A DNA stretch of 35,735 bases from a virus: positions 1 to 35,735 of the IMG/VR virus record IMGVR_UViG_3300042691_027157; one strand, written 5' to 3'. The notes under the pieces are model-generated. The model worked only from the letters and a program-made list of their open reading frames with translations, was not told where the DNA came from and made no database searches. Of the stretch, positions 23,451 through 30,700 are shown in pieces. A program made the translations under genes and the position numbers. Every line of letters begins with the position of its first letter. Positions within the stretch are counted from its first letter, which is position 1.

Positions 23451-25267
23451 ACGTAATCCTCCAGGTCAGCCCAATTGGGACCGATGTAACCATCACTTAG
23501 CATGGGCACATCAAACGCAGGGGAGAGCATAGCCTCCCTGAGCAGTGCCATCTCAGATGCTGCGTGCTCCTTAGGAGCGCAAATGTTGATTTCGTCGTAG
23601 ACCGTAGTCAAGAACGTACCGTGCCGCTTAATCTGGTCATAGTTGATGAGCGCCTCCTTGGTGCAGTCTGCGGCACTGCCCTGAATGAGATAGTTCAGCA
23701 GCTTGTAGTGATACTCACGATACTTGCCAGTCTTGGGATCGATGCCAGAGGGCTCGCTGTAATACATTCGCCCGCCCCAGGTGCGCATGGGCAGGTTATT
23801 CCTGCCACGATAAGTGAGCTCGTTTTGCAGAGTACGAATGCCGGGGAACGTTTTCAAATAGGCGTTGCGCACTTCATGAGCTTCTGCAACGGAGGTTCCC
23901 ATGCGCTCCGCCATGGTGGCGGCACCCGCCCCGTAGATAATGCTGAATGCAGTAATTTTCACGTATTTGCGAGGGAGGTCAATGCCAGCGTTCTGTTTGA
24001 TGAGCTCCCGGGCTAGGTCGTGGAAGTCAGTGTCAGGTGCCTGTTGATACTGCTCCAGCATGGTGCCCTCGGCATAGTGGGCAAGGATGCGCAGTTCTTG
24101 TTGACTGTAGTCACGCTTCAGCCACACACAACCTTTCTCGGGAAGAAGGTACTGCTTCATGTGTGGTAGCTCAGGATACCCTGGGGGGATGTCGAAGTCA
24201 AACTCGTTGGGAACGTTCGTGTAGTTGGGGGAGTCGCAACTCACCCGCCCCGTGCGCGTTCCTGCCGTGTTACCTTTGTCACCGCGTGCCTGCCGCACCT
24301 GATTCCAGTTAGGGTGCATCCGACCATTGTTGGCGGTAGCCATCGCATGCCACGGTCGCATGAACGTGCTAAGACACGTCGACAGCGCGCCACGGTAGCG
24401 CAGCAGGTTGCGCAGGGCAGGGTGTGCAATGCCCTGTTCAAGCGCCCCTTTGGCGGTGCTACGCCGCCCCGTGGGGGTAAGTACCCAGGTGCCGGCCATG
24501 CCAGCACGCTCGACAGCGTCTGCAACCTGAACATCCTTGTCGAAATCTACACTGTCGTCGCCCAACAACCTGCGCATGTCGTTTTCGATGCGAACAAGCA
24601 CCTGCTCGTATTTCTCAAGATCGTGGTGCAGCCGCTCAAGATCTACCCGCACCCCGTTGCGCTCTGCTTTCATGAGCACCGGCAGAAGCAGTTGCTCTCG
24701 TCGGTACGCAGGCTCCATACCGTTCTCTACAATCTTAGGCCACAGAAGATTATGTAGCCCCTCGGTACGGTCTACGTCACCGATAGCGTATTCACCAACC
24801 AACCCTCCAGGGGCTTTGCAGATGTATGCGCCGGCAGTTTTCTTTGTAGCTCCGGGTACGTTGGCGAGAATCCAGCTGTGCAACTCGTCTTGCTCGTCTG
24901 GGGGCATGTTCAACAACCGAGCGGCGGAAGGTTTCAGACTGAGATTGGTGCTGTGTGGGTCGTTGAGGAATAGAAGGTACTGTGTGTCGTGTAGCCTTTT
25001 TGGATCAATATCTGCGCCCATCCACGCTTGTGCGACAGCGTGATCAAATTTAGCGTGGTGACACAGCACGTCTCCAAATGCTCCTGAGTACACATTGGCG
25101 ACCGCCGCCTTGCCCTGCTCTTCAGTACAGTTGTTCCCTGTGGGGTGCCCCCATGCAAGATACTCCCCAGGTTGACCGGGCAGTTTCAAAGCGACTCCTA
25201 CGGGTTTCGGTGGAAATCTGGAAACATTACCTTCAATGGCTTCAGTTTCAAAGTCTGCTGTAATCAT
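23447..25267 (-). CDS. DNA polymerase, family A with 3'-5' exonuclease
   Basis: A 606-residue replicative polymerase of the phage PolA type, without a 5' nuclease domain. The proofreading motifs are ADFETE at the N-terminus, HHAKFD, and YAIGDVD. The polymerase motifs are A (LKRDYSQQELRILAHYA), B (RKYVKITAFSIIYGAGA) and C (TTVYDEI). In motif B the Phe of the O helix is kept but the usual Asn and Gly next to it are Ala and Ser; in motif C the usual His before Asp-Glu is Tyr. These changes could tolerate unusual nucleotides. ATG 25267 overlaps the stop of the small membrane protein. Confidence 0.95.
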   Translation of the reverse strand: MITADFETEAIEGNVSRFPPKPVGVALKLPGQPGEYLAWGHPTGNNCTEEQGKAAVANVYSGAFGDVLCHHAKFDHAVAQAWMGADIDPKRLHDTQYLLFLNDPHSTNLSLKPSAARLLNMPPDEQDELHSWILANVPGATKKTAGAYICKAPGGLVGEYAIGDVDRTEGLHNLLWPKIVENGMEPAYRREQLLLPVLMKAERNGVRVDLERLHHDLEKYEQVLVRIENDMRRLLGDDSVDFDKDVQVADAVERAGMAGTWVLTPTGRRSTAKGALEQGIAHPALRNLLRYRGALSTCLSTFMRPWHAMATANNGRMHPNWNQVRQARGDKGNTAGTRTGRVSCDSPNYTNVPNEFDFDIPPGYPELPHMKQYLLPEKGCVWLKRDYSQQELRILAHYAEGTMLEQYQQAPDTDFHDLARELIKQNAGIDLPRKYVKITAFSIIYGAGAATMAERMGTSVAEAHEVRNAYLKTFPGIRTLQNELTYRGRNNLPMRTWGGRMYYSEPSGIDPKTGKYREYHYKLLNYLIQGSAADCTKEALINYDQIKRHGTFLTTVYDEINICAPKEHAASEMALLREAMLSPAFDVPMLSDGYIGPNWADLEDYV

Positions 25268-25470
25268 TAGTGGCTACCTGTGAAGTGGCAAATTCCCATC
25301 AAAGCTAGAGCTACGAATATTGTGACGAATCCAACCCAAACACCGATTTGCACTCTGTTCCAATACACGACCGTTGTTTTGTTAGCGAGACACCCGTATA
25401 TGAATCCGAAGTATACTCCTACAGTTGTGATAGTCGCCAGTACAACGAACACATTGATTAAAATGTGCAC
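25267..25470 (-). CDS. Two-span small membrane protein
   Basis: A 67-residue protein starting at GTG 25470 with AGGAG upstream. Membrane helices span about residues 3-26 (ILINVFVVLATITTVGVYFGFI) and 41-62 (IGVWVGFVTIFVALALMGI), joined by a short polar loop. It is the first gene before the polymerase and overlaps it by one base (TAATG). No family recognised; small membrane proteins at replication loci could anchor the replisome or alter the host envelope. Confidence 0.65.
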   Translation of the reverse strand: MHILINVFVVLATITTVGVYFGFIYGCLANKTTVVYWNRVQIGVWVGFVTIFVALALMGICHFTGSH

Positions 25471-25515
25471 GATCCTTCTCCTAAGTTAAACCGCACCCCT
25501 AGTGTACCGCAATCC

Positions 25516-25543
25516 ACAAAAAGAAGGCCGCACGAAGCGGCCC
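25516..25543 (-). terminator. Intrinsic terminator on the minus strand
   Basis: On the minus strand a GGCCGC...GCGGCC stem (25542-25537 and 25531-25526, 5-base loop) is followed by TTCTTTTTG. It closes the small-gene operon that runs from 31.1 kb and separates it from the polymerase operon. Confidence 0.85.
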
Positions 25544-25565
25544 AAAACTCTCTAGGAGGGAGAGG

Positions 25566-25787
25566 CTAGTTTCTGTGGTACATTTCCTGAATGACCTTGT
25601 ACGGCACGTCCTTCAGCGGAGTGTCTTTATACTGTGCGTACAGGTTGATGAGATCACTGGCTAGAACTCCTAGTTCGTAGCAGGTGGCGTCGACGACTTC
25701 AGCCATGGGCTTCTCCAGCTTTTGGAGATAAGAGTCTTCGGGTACGGCGATCTCAGCGCCAACACCGACAACAGAAGTTTCATTCAC
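25566..25787 (-). CDS. Small acidic protein of unknown function
   Basis: A 73-residue protein starting at GTG 25787; AAGGAGAG stands about 7 bases upstream. It is helical and acidic in the first half (EDSYLQKLEKPMAEVVDATCYELG), with a Tyr-rich C-terminus (LYAQYKDTPLKDVPYKVIQEMYHRN). It follows the 243-residue gene by 10 bases and is the last gene before the terminator. No family recognised. Confidence 0.6.
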   Translation of the reverse strand: MNETSVVGVGAEIAVPEDSYLQKLEKPMAEVVDATCYELGVLASDLINLYAQYKDTPLKDVPYKVIQEMYHRN

Positions 25788-25797
25788 TATACTCTCC

Positions 25798-26529
25798 TTA
25801 CATTTTCTTTGAAAGTTCCGGGGCAGCAGGTTCCGGAGTGGGGTCGTACGGATTCATCAGCATGTCGATGATCTCACCTCGCCGAGCGTACACGGCTCGC
25901 CCCGCCTCTTCGTTCAGCACAGCTTTCGGACTGAACGAAACTTTGAACTGAGTCTTGGGGTCGGGCGTGACCTTGATGTTGGTGATGATCGCAAACGGGG
26001 GACGCTTAACGGTCGACGCAAGCTGGTTGACGTAGTTGCTCCACGCCTTAACGCTGGTCACGGGAAGTTTCGCCAGTGCGATTTCTGCTTTGGCAATCAT
26101 CTCCGGCGTTTCCAGTTGCGAGGCAGGAATCAGACCGAGCCTACGGATCTCCTTGCACGCCTTACCCCTCGTTCCCTGCTCGCCACTGCCCCACTCAGCT
26201 TTGGGACAGCCAAAGCACGAAGTGCTCTGCTTCTCAGCAGACTTCTCGTGCGGGTCGAGCTCATCATCTGTCTCGCTGAGAGCGAAACACACGGGAGAAC
26301 GGGGATTGTTGGGGTCGAATCTACCCTTGTAGTAGGCGTTCTCGAAGATACTCGCCACCACGACAACATCGAGTGAGTTGTTGGGGATGACGGTGTCTTG
26401 ATACTTCATCACCCCGTTGCGAAACGACAGCACGGGGAGCGACACAGACTCGGACGCGGCAACTTCTTGCGCATACTTCGCCAGTTCGTCTTCCCACTTG
26501 ACGATTTCCGTACCTTCTTTCTCAGCCAT
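25798..26529 (-). CDS. Conserved phage protein, candidate ssDNA-binding protein
   Basis: A 243-residue soluble protein. Residues about 35-60 form a strand-rich start (VLSFRNGVMKYQDTVIPNNSLDVVVVASI). Residues 75-130 contain cysteines likely to bind metal (CFALSETDDELDPHEKS, then SCFGCPKAEWGS and GKACKEIRRL). Residues 160-210 again look like beta strands (PPFAIITNIKVT, FKVSFSPKAVL), and the C-terminus is Pro/Glu-rich. The strand-rich core with a zinc insert, an acidic tail region, and the place near polymerase genes suggest an OB-type ssDNA-binding protein, but this is inference. It overlaps the next upstream gene by one base. Confidence 0.5.
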   Translation of the reverse strand: MAEKEGTEIVKWEDELAKYAQEVAASESVSLPVLSFRNGVMKYQDTVIPNNSLDVVVVASIFENAYYKGRFDPNNPRSPVCFALSETDDELDPHEKSAEKQSTSCFGCPKAEWGSGEQGTRGKACKEIRRLGLIPASQLETPEMIAKAEIALAKLPVTSVKAWSNYVNQLASTVKRPPFAIITNIKVTPDPKTQFKVSFSPKAVLNEEAGRAVYARRGEIIDMLMNPYDPTPEPAAPELSKKM

Positions 26530-26912
26530 TATTTAGCACCTTTCAGTTTGGGTTTAGAGATTGTGAAGTCAAACACATCGAACCCCGATACACCGGGCAC
26601 TACCAGACCTTCTTCCCAGAACTCTTTGACAGCTTCTTCTGTCACCCTGCGGTGCAGAAAATCGAAGCGGTTGTTTTCTCGGATGAAGGTGTACAACTGA
26701 GCCCAGTCTACCACCTGGGGTTTCGTCTTGCAAGTGAGATTAAGCACCCCTTTGGCTCCGCCCAGGGCGGTAAGATGCTTATCTGCGAACATCTGAAGAA
26801 GTTGAGCTTTCAGCTCGGACTCTTCCTCTTTCAGCTTGGCGGCTGCCTTGTCTGCCAGCAGCCGCTCTTCCCGCACTTGCATGAACTCGTCTACCAGTTC
26901 AGAGTCATTCAT
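26529..26912 (-). CDS. Coiled-coil protein of unknown function
   Basis: A 127-residue protein. Residues 1-50 form a charged coiled coil (EFMQVREERLLADKAAAKLKE). Residues 55-125 hold a mixed domain (GVLNLTCKTKPQVVDWAQLYTFIRENNRFDFLHRRVT). Similar proteins of about this length accompany putative ssDNA-binding proteins in phages, so a partnership with the downstream gene is likely; the function is not known. It is the first gene after a candidate promoter at about 27.03 kb. Confidence 0.55.
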   Translation of the reverse strand: MNDSELVDEFMQVREERLLADKAAAKLKEEESELKAQLLQMFADKHLTALGGAKGVLNLTCKTKPQVVDWAQLYTFIRENNRFDFLHRRVTEEAVKEFWEEGLVVPGVSGFDVFDFTISKPKLKGAK

Positions 26913-26975
26913 AGTGTCACCAGTTATGAGTAAGAAAGCCTACCGCTGAACAGGCCGTGAGGGGAGGACTCACAT

Positions 26976-27050
26976 TTGGCACCGTTAGGGCGGTGCTACC
27001 TGGGCAGGGTAGGCCAGTGCTACTGTACGCGCGTCTACGCGCTCGTGCAA
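26976..27050 (-). promoter_or_regulatory. Candidate promoter with leader hairpin
   Basis: On the minus strand TTGCAC (27050-27045) and TACAGT (27027-27022) are spaced by 17 bases. The leader then carries a GCACCG/CGGTGC hairpin (about 26976-26992). Together they would feed the coiled-coil protein and the candidate ssDNA-binding protein. The 144-base gap between genes at 26913-27056 holds nothing else recognisable. Confidence 0.45.
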
Positions 27051-27056
27051 GCAGGA

Positions 27057-27497
27057 TTATACCGGCCACACATAGGGAAGGTCGTCAGGTACGTCAGGCC
27101 ACATGGGGCCGTAATGCTCAGGCAACTTGCGAATGAGGTTACTGCGGTGTGACAACGTCAACTCTTCGCCGTACATCCAGTCAGGATCTAGACTCGGTAC
27201 TACGGTAGTTCTTGCGTCTTGGAATTGCCTCATAAGATTGTCTTGATAACCGCGTTTGATCCACTCATCGCAAATCCAGATGGCGTACTCGCACAGAGTG
27301 TATTCGTGACCGCGCCACATGCGAACGGCAGGGTGATTCGCCCACCCGCTCGGTTTTTCGGGCAGGGGCACGTCACCTACCTGTACACCGAGTGCACGAA
27401 GAATTTGTTTACACTCTACTCGTTGCTTACCGAGGCGTTTGTAGTCAAGACAAGCGGCGACACCGAAGAACGACGCGTAAGGCATGAACGTTTGCAC
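27057..27497 (-). CDS. Pyrimidine-dimer DNA glycosylase (T4 endonuclease V-like)
   Basis: A 146-residue protein of the Pyr_excise family, which includes T4 DenV and MSMEG_6728-like proteins that cut at UV photoproducts. The conserved N-terminus (the Met is followed by QTFMPYASFFGVAACLDYKR, then LGKQRVECKQIL) is present, as are GWANHPAVRMWRGHEY, LCEYAIWICDEW and the C-terminal SHRSNLIRKLPEHYGPMW. GTG 27497 is chosen because AGGAGAG lies 5 bases upstream. It may protect phage DNA from UV damage, or its glycosylase activity may be adapted to unusual pyrimidines; the first is established for relatives, the second is speculation. Confidence 0.8.
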   Translation of the reverse strand: MQTFMPYASFFGVAACLDYKRLGKQRVECKQILRALGVQVGDVPLPEKPSGWANHPAVRMWRGHEYTLCEYAIWICDEWIKRGYQDNLMRQFQDARTTVVPSLDPDWMYGEELTLSHRSNLIRKLPEHYGPMWPDVPDDLPYVWPV

Positions 27498-27511
27498 GTT
27501 TACTCTCCTAG

Positions 27512-27730
27512 TTAGGAACTTCTACGACGGTTTCTCAAGCTCAGCTCTTCTTGAGCTTGAGCGACGAGTACTCTCACTTCATTACTATCCTTCGAATCAA
27601 TGTGGTGTATGAGTGCTGCTATTTGTTCAACAACATCAGTGGGCGCGTCTCTGAGCACGAACCACTTCCCTAGACTGACACGCCACATTGCACGAGCGAT
27701 GTAAAACCAGAATTTTATACGGGTTATCAT
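27512..27730 (-). CDS. Small protein with hydrophobic N-terminus
   Basis: A 72-residue protein. The ATG is 2 bases after the previous stop and lacks a clear ribosome site, so it probably depends on coupling. Residues 1-25 are basic and aromatic (RIKFWFYIARAMWRVSLGKWFVL), compatible with a membrane-associated helix; the rest is a charged helix. No family recognised. Confidence 0.5.
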   Translation of the reverse strand: MITRIKFWFYIARAMWRVSLGKWFVLRDAPTDVVEQIAALIHHIDSKDSNEVRVLVAQAQEELSLRNRRRSS

Positions 27731-27732
27731 GG

Positions 27733-28011
27733 TTAGGAATTCATGTTGTACAGATTGTCTAACGACTTAGACACCCAGACTGCGTGCGGCCCCCACTCGT
27801 TGATTTGCTGCCGGATGGGTCCGTCGGTGGGGTCGACGAACTCTTTAATTATCTCGTCGGTGAACTCAATGTAAGTCACCAACAACATCAAGTTGCTTTG
27901 TATCTTGCCAAACTCAGGATCGCTGTTCTTGATCGTAATCTCGAACACTCGCTCCATCTCCTGCACCATCTTCTCTGCTACTCGGTAAGCCGTTCGGCTG
28001 ACGTTGCTCAT
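27733..28011 (-). CDS. Small helical protein of unknown function
   Basis: A 92-residue soluble protein rich in Glu, Val and aromatic residues (RVAEKMVQEMERVFEI, MLLVTYIEFTDEIIKEF). ATG 28011 has GAGG about 6 bases upstream. The start overlaps the C-terminal part of the membrane protein frame by nearly 100 bases. No family recognised. Confidence 0.55.
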   Translation of the reverse strand: MSNVSRTAYRVAEKMVQEMERVFEITIKNSDPEFGKIQSNLMLLVTYIEFTDEIIKEFVDPTDGPIRQQINEWGPHAVWVSKSLDNLYNMNS

Positions 28012-28126
28012 CAAGATCCTCGATACTGGTTGAGAAGTCTAGCGGGTAAAACACGCGGTACAGAGCCAGTATAGCCGCCCCTGCCAAGAATACAAGTACG
28101 AAATACTCGAGTAGTTCGGTCATCAT
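27914..28126 (-). CDS. Small membrane protein with hydrophilic tail
   Basis: A 70-residue protein whose start (ATG 28126 or 28123) overlaps the stop of the Tat-signal gene. Residues 4-25 are one membrane helix (LLEYFVLVFLAGAAILALYRVF). The remaining 45 residues are polar and low-complexity and share DNA with the next gene in another frame, so the true constraint on the tail is doubtful. Coupling with the Tat-signal protein suggests they act together at the envelope. Confidence 0.5.
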   Translation of the reverse strand: MMTELLEYFVLVFLAGAAILALYRVFYPLDFSTSIEDLDEQRQPNGLPSSREDGAGDGASVRDYDQEQRS

Positions 28127-28476
28127 TCCTCGTAATGTGTGAACGTGTTACCGTCAGTCGTTGCGAAATTCTTCATGTACACGTCGAAAATCTCAGGACC
28201 CTCTAGCAGGAAGATCGGGCCACGCGGGGGACATTTCAGCGTCACTCCACTAGGTATCTCTATGTGAACTGCCCCTCCCCAGTCGAGTTTGATCGTCTGT
28301 TCGATGTCGTACACCCTGGGCGGGAGTAGGTGCATGGTGCCTGACTTAACCGCTTGCATCACGATGTACCAATCGCTGAACGTTCTGGTGTTGATACGCA
28401 TCAGCGATTCGGCTCGAACGATCGCCGGAGCGCAGGAAAGTGCCGCCATCGTACCGAGGAAGCTGCGCCTATTCAT
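28123..28476 (-). CDS. Tat-signal protein with beta-helix cap resembling the tailspike
   Basis: A 117-residue protein with a classical twin-arginine signal: NRRSFLG, a hydrophobic run (TMAALSCAPAIV) and a likely cut after Ala22 (VRA/ES). The mature part is about 95 residues. Residues 44-80 (SGTMHLLPPRVYDIEQTIKL, then the run ending IPSGVTL) follow the same pattern as tailspike residues 37-71 (GGDVTFTRPGIYEIDDALRI, then GKGVTL), the start of a pectate-lyase-type beta-helix. It ends before any coils could form. AGGAGG lies 6 bases before the ATG. Export through the Tat route means it would fold in the cytoplasm and work in the periplasm or outside. Purpose unknown. Confidence 0.65.
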   Translation of the reverse strand: MNRRSFLGTMAALSCAPAIVRAESLMRINTRTFSDWYIVMQAVKSGTMHLLPPRVYDIEQTIKLDWGGAVHIEIPSGVTLKCPPRGPIFLLEGPEIFDVYMKNFATTDGNTFTHYEE

Positions 28477-28903
28477 TTTTTCCTCCTGTCGAATCGCGGC
28501 GGGCGATAAGACGTTTTAAAGAGCTGACTAGTATCACATCACTATCGGACAGACACTCCCTCGCCTTCAACGAGTGTCGAGCAATGTCCTCGTCGCTCAG
28601 CTCACGGCGGGGCGGGTGAAGCTTCCCTGTTGCGTTACATGTTTCGCAGTGAATCCACTCATCACATCCCATGTATCTTTTGCCGAGGCCTTGACACTTG
28701 TGACAGATAGCCGGCTCCGCATCTGCCTGCGCCTCGGCCTTAGCCGATTCGGCCAGCGCGGCGCGGTCGGCATACGCGATTAGTGCCTTGCGCAAGATTT
28801 CGTGCGCGTGTCGCCCCGTATCGCTGCGCGCGAGTTCCGGAGTGACGTTCAGCAACGCTACGGCTTGGCAGATGATGGCGTGCAATTCATCCTCTAGGCT
28901 CAT
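28469..28903 (-). CDS. Protein with DnaJ-like CxxCxGxG zinc motifs
   Basis: A 144-residue protein. ATG 28903 has GGAGG 7 bases upstream and overlaps the previous stop. The first half is helical (LEDELHAIICQAVALLNV). The middle has CHKCQGLGK and, 15 residues on, CETCNATGK, two halves of a zinc site as in the DnaJ cysteine-rich domain. The C-terminus is charged. Short phage proteins with this motif are widespread and undefined. G+C and the gene-junction sequence match the next two genes upstream. Confidence 0.6.
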   Translation of the reverse strand: MSLEDELHAIICQAVALLNVTPELARSDTGRHAHEILRKALIAYADRAALAESAKAEAQADAEPAICHKCQGLGKRYMGCDEWIHCETCNATGKLHPPRRELSDEDIARHSLKARECLSDSDVILVSSLKRLIARRDSTGGKNE

Positions 28904-29208
28904 CGTCCGGCCTCCGTGGCAGTTCCATACGGCCCGCACAGTGCGTACACCATGTTTTGCACCATGGCATCCGGATCGAAGTCTGTAAGTTCACCGCATC
29001 GCGTTGCGCCTCGAATCGCGTAGCGCGCGGCTGCGACTATTTGCTCGCGTAGAGCGTGAGTCAAAATCGGACGCGGGCACTCGGCGTACTCGTCTCGCTC
29101 GTTGTCCCACTCACCACGCGGCGCATACAGCCAGTGGTCGTTCGGCAAAGGCAGCGACCCAACAGAAAACGCACTGCCATCCGGCAAAACAAAGGCATCT
29201 TTGCTCAT
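28900..29208 (-). CDS. Unknown accessory protein
   Basis: A 102-residue soluble protein starting at ATG 29208 after GGAGG. It opens with a short beta hairpin (DAFVLPDGSAFSVG) and ends with a helical Ala-rich part (LREQIVAAARYAIRG). Its last codons (Glu-Ala-Gly-Arg-stop) and junction are identical in sequence to those of the preceding gene. No family recognised. Confidence 0.5.
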   Translation of the reverse strand: MSKDAFVLPDGSAFSVGSLPLPNDHWLYAPRGEWDNERDEYAECPRPILTHALREQIVAAARYAIRGATRCGELTDFDPDAMVQNMVYALCGPYGTATEAGR

Positions 29209-29825
29209 CGTCCGGCCTCCTTCCATTCTTCAATCGCCCTGTCTAGGTTGTCCCACCATTGCTGTTCAGCGCCTCGTCCCAGTCCTTCGTCAAAATCGTA
29301 CTCTTCGCTATTCGCCCACAACTCCTTCGCCTCCTCGACCACCTTCATCGCCCGCTCAAGCTGGGCGCGGAGGCTGTCTCTCTCGTTCTCTGCCGCAGCG
29401 GCTCGCGCGCCGAGTTCGCGATATCCTTCTAGGCGCTGCGCGGCTTCTGGTGACGCAACCCACGCTTCGGCCTTTTTCGCCCATTCGGCAAGCTCCGCGC
29501 GGGCGGCGTCTCGCTCTTTCAACAAGCGTTCTGCATCCGTCCATCCGCCCAGGTTGTAGACGTTTAGCAACTCGCGTAGCTGTCCGGCCTCTGCGCGGGC
29601 GGCGGCGAGCTCGCGTCGTAATTCGCACCCGCACGCTTCTGAGTTGATTTCACATTGCTCGTCGTGCATTTGCTTTTCCTCGCTCACAGGTTTTAGTGGA
29701 TCTCCGGGTTGATATCGTACGTTGACAGTGGTCCCGCATTTCTGGCAAGGGAAAAAGTACGAACGTCCGTACGTCTCTTGATCCTGCCAGTTCGGGTTGC
29801 ACTGCTCGCAGTAGTAGGTGGACAT
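29205..29825 (-). CDS. Zinc-ribbon plus coiled-coil protein
   Basis: A 206-residue protein. Residues 1-60 contain cysteine pairs (YYCEQCNP, FPCQKCGTT), a probable zinc ribbon, plus CEINSEACGC. Residues 65-190 are one long Ala/Glu/Arg-rich coiled coil with heptads (LRRELAAARAEAGQLRELLN and onward). The block 28.5-29.8 kb is visibly richer in G+C and Ala codons than its surroundings and may have been acquired separately. No function can be assigned. Confidence 0.55.
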   Translation of the reverse strand: MSTYYCEQCNPNWQDQETYGRSYFFPCQKCGTTVNVRYQPGDPLKPVSEEKQMHDEQCEINSEACGCELRRELAAARAEAGQLRELLNVYNLGGWTDAERLLKERDAARAELAEWAKKAEAWVASPEAAQRLEGYRELGARAAAAENERDSLRAQLERAMKVVEEAKELWANSEEYDFDEGLGRGAEQQWWDNLDRAIEEWKEAGR

Positions 29826-30094
29826 TATTTCACCTCTAGCTCACTCACATGTACGATCGTGCCCAGTCCGTTAACCTTACCGTAGAGAACTTCATCATCT
29901 GGCGGTATGTCTGCCAAACCAGCACGAAATGCGTATGTGAGACATGCGGGGTTGCCGTCACAATCTCCCCACGATCTACCCATGACACGGTCTACCCAAT
30001 CTTCTACTGTGAAAAACTGACTGTCTAAAGGATTGTTCTTGAAGACAACCCTTACAGTCTTACCTGCGAGTTCGTGCGGTTCATTGTGGATCAT
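29825..30094 (-). CDS. Conserved small phage protein
   Basis: An 89-residue protein with AAGGAG before its ATG. The central WVDRVMGRSWGDCDGNPACLTY segment and the end VLYGKVNGLGTIVHVSELE form a pattern that recurs in small early proteins of beta- and gammaproteobacterial phages. It is a beta-rich domain with no known role. The stop overlaps the next gene by one base. Confidence 0.55.
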   Translation of the reverse strand: MIHNEPHELAGKTVRVVFKNNPLDSQFFTVEDWVDRVMGRSWGDCDGNPACLTYAFRAGLADIPPDDEVLYGKVNGLGTIVHVSELEVK

Positions 30095-30103
30095 GGCGGC
30101 TCC

Positions 30104-30316
30104 TTAGTTGCCGGGGAATACGAGGTATTCTTGCGTGTCTTTACTTGATCTGATGTTGTGCACCCATCCGTCTGGGCGAGGCTTGCAGAGCCGCTTTACT
30201 TTCACATCATCTTTTTCGAGCAGGGCGTGCTCGCTGTATATTGCGTACGCGACAGGCATATTTTTCGGGAACGTTTCCAGTAATGTGATCAACTCCCCTA
30301 CAGTCATCGGAATCAT
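30104..30316 (-). CDS. Small protein of unknown function
   Basis: A 70-residue protein with the opening TVGELITLLETFPKNMPVAY, common in small phage proteins, and a basic C-terminal part. The ATG overlaps the previous stop (ATGA) and GGAGG is 7 bases upstream. No role known. Confidence 0.5.
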   Translation of the reverse strand: MIPMTVGELITLLETFPKNMPVAYAIYSEHALLEKDDVKVKRLCKPRPDGWVHNIRSSKDTQEYLVFPGN

Positions 30317-30582
30317 GCGTTGCCCTCCGTTGGCATGGTTGAGAAAATGTACGTGTTCATCTCAGCTACATCGAGACCTTTCAACATGATTTCTTTGGTG
30401 ACAGAGTTTTCCATCACCACGAAGCCCACATACTTGATCTCGCCAGACAAGTACAGCTCACCGTTTTTCGCTGCTGACAGTGCTCGGAGCAGGAGCATTT
30501 GGAGCAGTTCTGCTTCGTCTGAGTTGCGCGTCACAGCTTTGGATTGCGAAGTAATCAAAGTCAGAATCTCCAAAAATGGCAC
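30313..30582 (-). CDS. Small protein of unknown function
   Basis: An 89-residue protein starting at GTG 30582 with GAGGAA upstream. It has a helical first half (FLEILTLITSQSKAVTRNSDEAELLQMLLLRAL) and a strand-rich second half (GEIKYVGFVVMENSV). The start lies inside the lipoprotein frame by 125 bases. No family recognised. Confidence 0.5.
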   Translation of the reverse strand: MPFLEILTLITSQSKAVTRNSDEAELLQMLLLRALSAAKNGELYLSGEIKYVGFVVMENSVTKEIMLKGLDVAEMNTYIFSTMPTEGNA

Positions 30583-30700
30583 TTCCTCTTGCCCACATAC
30601 AGTCCCCCAGCGACTGCTCCCGCTGCATGGGGGGTGTACCGGGCACTGTACAGCCTACAGCACAGATTACAACTGCGAAGAGTTGGATTCCTTTGTACAC
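30458..30700 (-). CDS. Candidate small lipoprotein
   Basis: An 80-residue frame from GTG 30700 with AGGAG 8 bases upstream. Residues 3-16 are a short signal sequence (KGIQLFAVVICAVG), and Cys17 in AVGC can serve as a lipobox, followed by a Pro/Gly region. About half the frame shares DNA with the next gene. The signal sequence and good ribosome site support it, but the lipobox is weak. It is a possible superinfection-exclusion or envelope protein. It is not next to the lysis genes, so spanin function is unlikely though not excluded. Confidence 0.45.
   Translation of the reverse strand: MYKGIQLFAVVICAVGCTVPGTPPMQREQSLGDCMWARGSAIFGDSDFDYFAIQSCDAQLRRSRTAPNAPAPSTVSSEKR

Noticed and set aside
25485-25512. 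TTGCGG-N16-TTTAAC as promoter of the polymerase operon
   Set aside because: The start would fall inside the ribosome site of the first gene. A TACACT at 25506-25501 is better placed but has no convincing -35.
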